From contig JBAXKG010000097.1 of the NCBI GenBank assembly GCA_037137455.1, forward strand, positions 1 through 6,455: a stretch of 6,455 nt of DNA, in the 5' to 3' direction. The notes below the pieces were generated by a model that made no database searches, was not told where the DNA came from, and worked only from the letters and a program-made list of their open reading frames with translations. This DNA is from CAIVAT01 sp037137455. Its GTDB lineage: Bacteria; Bacteroidota; Bacteroidia; Bacteroidales; FEN-979. Numbering within the stretch: the stretch's first letter is position 1; each line of letters starts with the position of its first letter. This document shows positions 5,275-6,455 of the stretch, piece by piece. Made by a program: the position numbers and the translations under genes.

Positions 5275-6264
5275 TTAATTTTCAAAAGGAGAAGTAAAGT
5301 TTTTATTTGGTATTAGGAAGAGCTTGTTGTTAAAATAATCGAAGATTGTATTGAACTTCATAAAGAGCGGAAGTCCAATTACACCCAAATTATTGGGGTG
5401 TACACGGGAGGTCTTTTCGTCGCCAAAAATTGCAGTTGGATTCTCGAACCTGTACTTTCCAATGGTCATACTTTGAATTACACCACGATATTCAGCTGTT
5501 TTACCCTGTATTCCATAGCTGAACGTAGTTTTAACATCAGATGGCAATGGAATATTATGCTTATTATTCAAAGCAATTTTCAAAGGATAAATTCCACCTA
5601 AATCAATATCTATTCTATCTTTATACTCTTTACCGTCGGGCATTACAAAATCAAAAGGGATTGAGTATGTACCTGTTTCATTTAGCTTCATATCAAGTAT
5701 GCTTCCCGTTTCGTTATATTTATAAGATTTCGGATCATGTAATAGAATCTCCATCTTAATAAAATCGAATTCAACTATAAAATGCTTGAAAAACGTATTG
5801 CAAAGTTGCCCATCTGCCCCAGGAAATGCTTTTGCGAAACCAGCGCTGGTCGGCGAAACCAATACTGGTTGCTCATAGAATTCAATATCTTGAAACTTCA
5901 AGGTAAGGTTCTTCGCAGTATATGCTTGTGTTGGGTCTCCTTCACCCGTTCCACCAATTGTTGATTCCTCTATTGGCTTTAGCCCGAGTTCGTCGACCAA
6001 TGGTGACCCTAAAAGCCAAACCTGATCCCACAAAATCCCGTTATCAATCATTAACGTAGCTTTCTTGCCATTAATTTCTAAATCCATAAGCGGTTTTCCA
6101 TTATGCATCTTAAATGGAATTCTTATGAGACCGCTATCCTTTTTTAGGATTTTGTAAGTTCCAGGGCCACTGTTTTTGGCCACTAAAGAATCCGGTTTAT
6201 TTTGGGAATTAACGGCTGTTTGAATCAAACAGCAAGCGATAATGATTACAAATAATTTTTTCAT
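5275..6264 (-). CDS. Exported retropepsin-like aspartyl protease family protein
   Basis: A 329-residue protein, numbered from the ATG at 6264, beginning MKKLFVIIIACCLIQTAVNS: a Sec signal peptide, so the product is periplasmic or exported. A lipobox-like IIAC falls too early in the hydrophobic core to be convincing. The body has two retropepsin-like halves. The first has IPFKMHNGKPLMDLEING, then LMIDNGILWD, where residues 74-76 read D-N-G rather than the catalytic D-T-G. The second has RIDIDLGGIYPL with D221-L-G-G. The C-terminal GLPLFMKFNTIFDYFNNKLF is the typical closing strand of this family. Activity is uncertain because the Thr/Ser of both active-site triads is replaced. The frame extends to a TTG at 6297, but the ATG is preferred because it gives a normal signal peptide. 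No Shine-Dalgarno is seen; a TATAAT-like hexamer lies on the minus strand at 6284-6289. The stop is 9 bp from the chimeric gene, so the two are probably one operon. The gene is AT-rich (about 37% GC). Confidence 0.82.
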   Translation of the reverse strand: MKKLFVIIIACCLIQTAVNSQNKPDSLVAKNSGPGTYKILKKDSGLIRIPFKMHNGKPLMDLEINGKKATLMIDNGILWDQVWLLGSPLVDELGLKPIEESTIGGTGEGDPTQAYTAKNLTLKFQDIEFYEQPVLVSPTSAGFAKAFPGADGQLCNTFFKHFIVEFDFIKMEILLHDPKSYKYNETGSILDMKLNETGTYSIPFDFVMPDGKEYKDRIDIDLGGIYPLKIALNNKHNIPLPSDVKTTFSYGIQGKTAEYRGVIQSMTIGKYRFENPTAIFGDEKTSRVHPNNLGVIGLPLFMKFNTIFDYFNNKLFLIPNKNFTSPFEN

Positions 6265-6350
6265 ATTTTTTATATAGTTGATTATTATAATTTTCAATCC
6301 AATTGGAGGTGGAATGTTAAATATGGAATATTATCACTTCCTGAAAATTA

Positions 6351-6454
6351 TCAAAGTAGGTACTTTTCCTCAATTCCTTTCAGATATTTGATTGTCTTTG
6401 TGTACTCCAAAAACTCTCAGGATTGGCCGGGCAAAGCGGATTATCTACAAAGAT
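6351..6454 (-). pseudogene. Possible broken ORF tail at the right edge (weak)
   Basis: On the minus strand one frame enters from the right edge (IFVDNPLCPANPESFWSTQ...) and stops at 6380-6382. A second frame, offset by one base, reads EFLEYTKTIKYLKGIEEKYL and stops at 6351-6353. The two would join smoothly as ...PANPESF-LEYTK... if the five-base homopolymer at 6409-6413 were one base longer. This would be the C-terminus of an upstream gene broken by a homopolymer indel. I do not recognise the protein, and the stretch is short enough for coincidence. The rest of 6298-6455 shows only a 25-codon plus-strand ORF after a GGAGGTGG at 6305-6312, one base from its ATG. Confidence 0.2.
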
Positions 6455-6455
6455 T

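Noticed and set aside
5398..5964. Plus-strand ORFs opposite the aspartyl-protease gene
   Set aside because: They are shadows of the AT-rich minus-strand gene, have no conserved motifs, and are shorter than the supported frame.
6314..6391. 25-codon plus-strand ORF with a strong GGAGGTGG upstream
   Set aside because: The purine run ends only one base before the ATG, which is too close for a normal ribosome site. Bacteroidota rarely rely on Shine-Dalgarno pairing, and the peptide matches nothing I recognise.
4486..6455. Insertion sequence or integron boundary at the chimeric joint
   Set aside because: No transposase or integrase frame, terminal inverted repeats or target-site duplication is visible on either side of the joint within the window.

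Overview
The window looks like a chromosomal stretch of a Bacteroidota bacterium, perhaps from a draft or metagenome assembly. The reasons are promoter-like TAnnTTTG boxes, almost no Shine-Dalgarno sites, exported proteins whose mature part begins with Gln, a LytS-type TPR histidine kinase paired with a LytTR regulator, and the conserved leader of a Bacteroidota surface-protein family at the left edge. Taxonomy is inferred from these traits only.

Layout. 1-167 (minus): N-terminus of a secreted protein that runs off the left edge. 168-407: a divergent intergenic region with a good TAnnTTTG promoter for the next gene. 408-1661 (plus): an AAA_14/DUF4143 ATPase. Its stop lies 11 bp from the end of a convergent minus-strand operon. 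That operon is a membrane histidine kinase (2431-4371) followed by a LytTR response regulator (1673-2434), joined by a 4-bp ATGA overlap. Upstream of the kinase, 4372-4485 holds a candidate promoter and a small run of degenerate 7-bp repeats. Next is 4486-5265 (minus), the most unusual object here: one open frame that begins as an exported peptidase-like protein and ends as the last ~79 residues of an MsbA-type ABC exporter. Finally, 5275-6264 (minus) encodes an exported retropepsin-like aspartyl protease homologue ending 9 bp upstream of the chimeric gene. 6298-6455 has no convincing complete gene, only a possible broken ORF tail.

How the parts relate. The kinase and regulator form a complete two-component system: the periplasmic TPR region should sense, the cytoplasmic kinase should phosphorylate the regulator's receiver Asp, and the LytTR domain should bind DNA. 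The ABC tail just upstream of the kinase has a base composition like the kinase and regulator or higher (about 52% GC by hand count). The peptidase-like half and the aspartyl-protease gene are AT-richer (about 37-40%). The simplest reading is a recombination or deletion joint, near 4720-4735, between an AT-rich pair of secreted-protease genes and a resident ABC transporter gene. It would have removed the expected HExxH zinc site from one partner and the Walker A, Q-loop and LSGGQ signature from the other. An assembly chimera is the main alternative. No CRISPR array, tRNA, rRNA, complete IS element or recognisable defence system was found.
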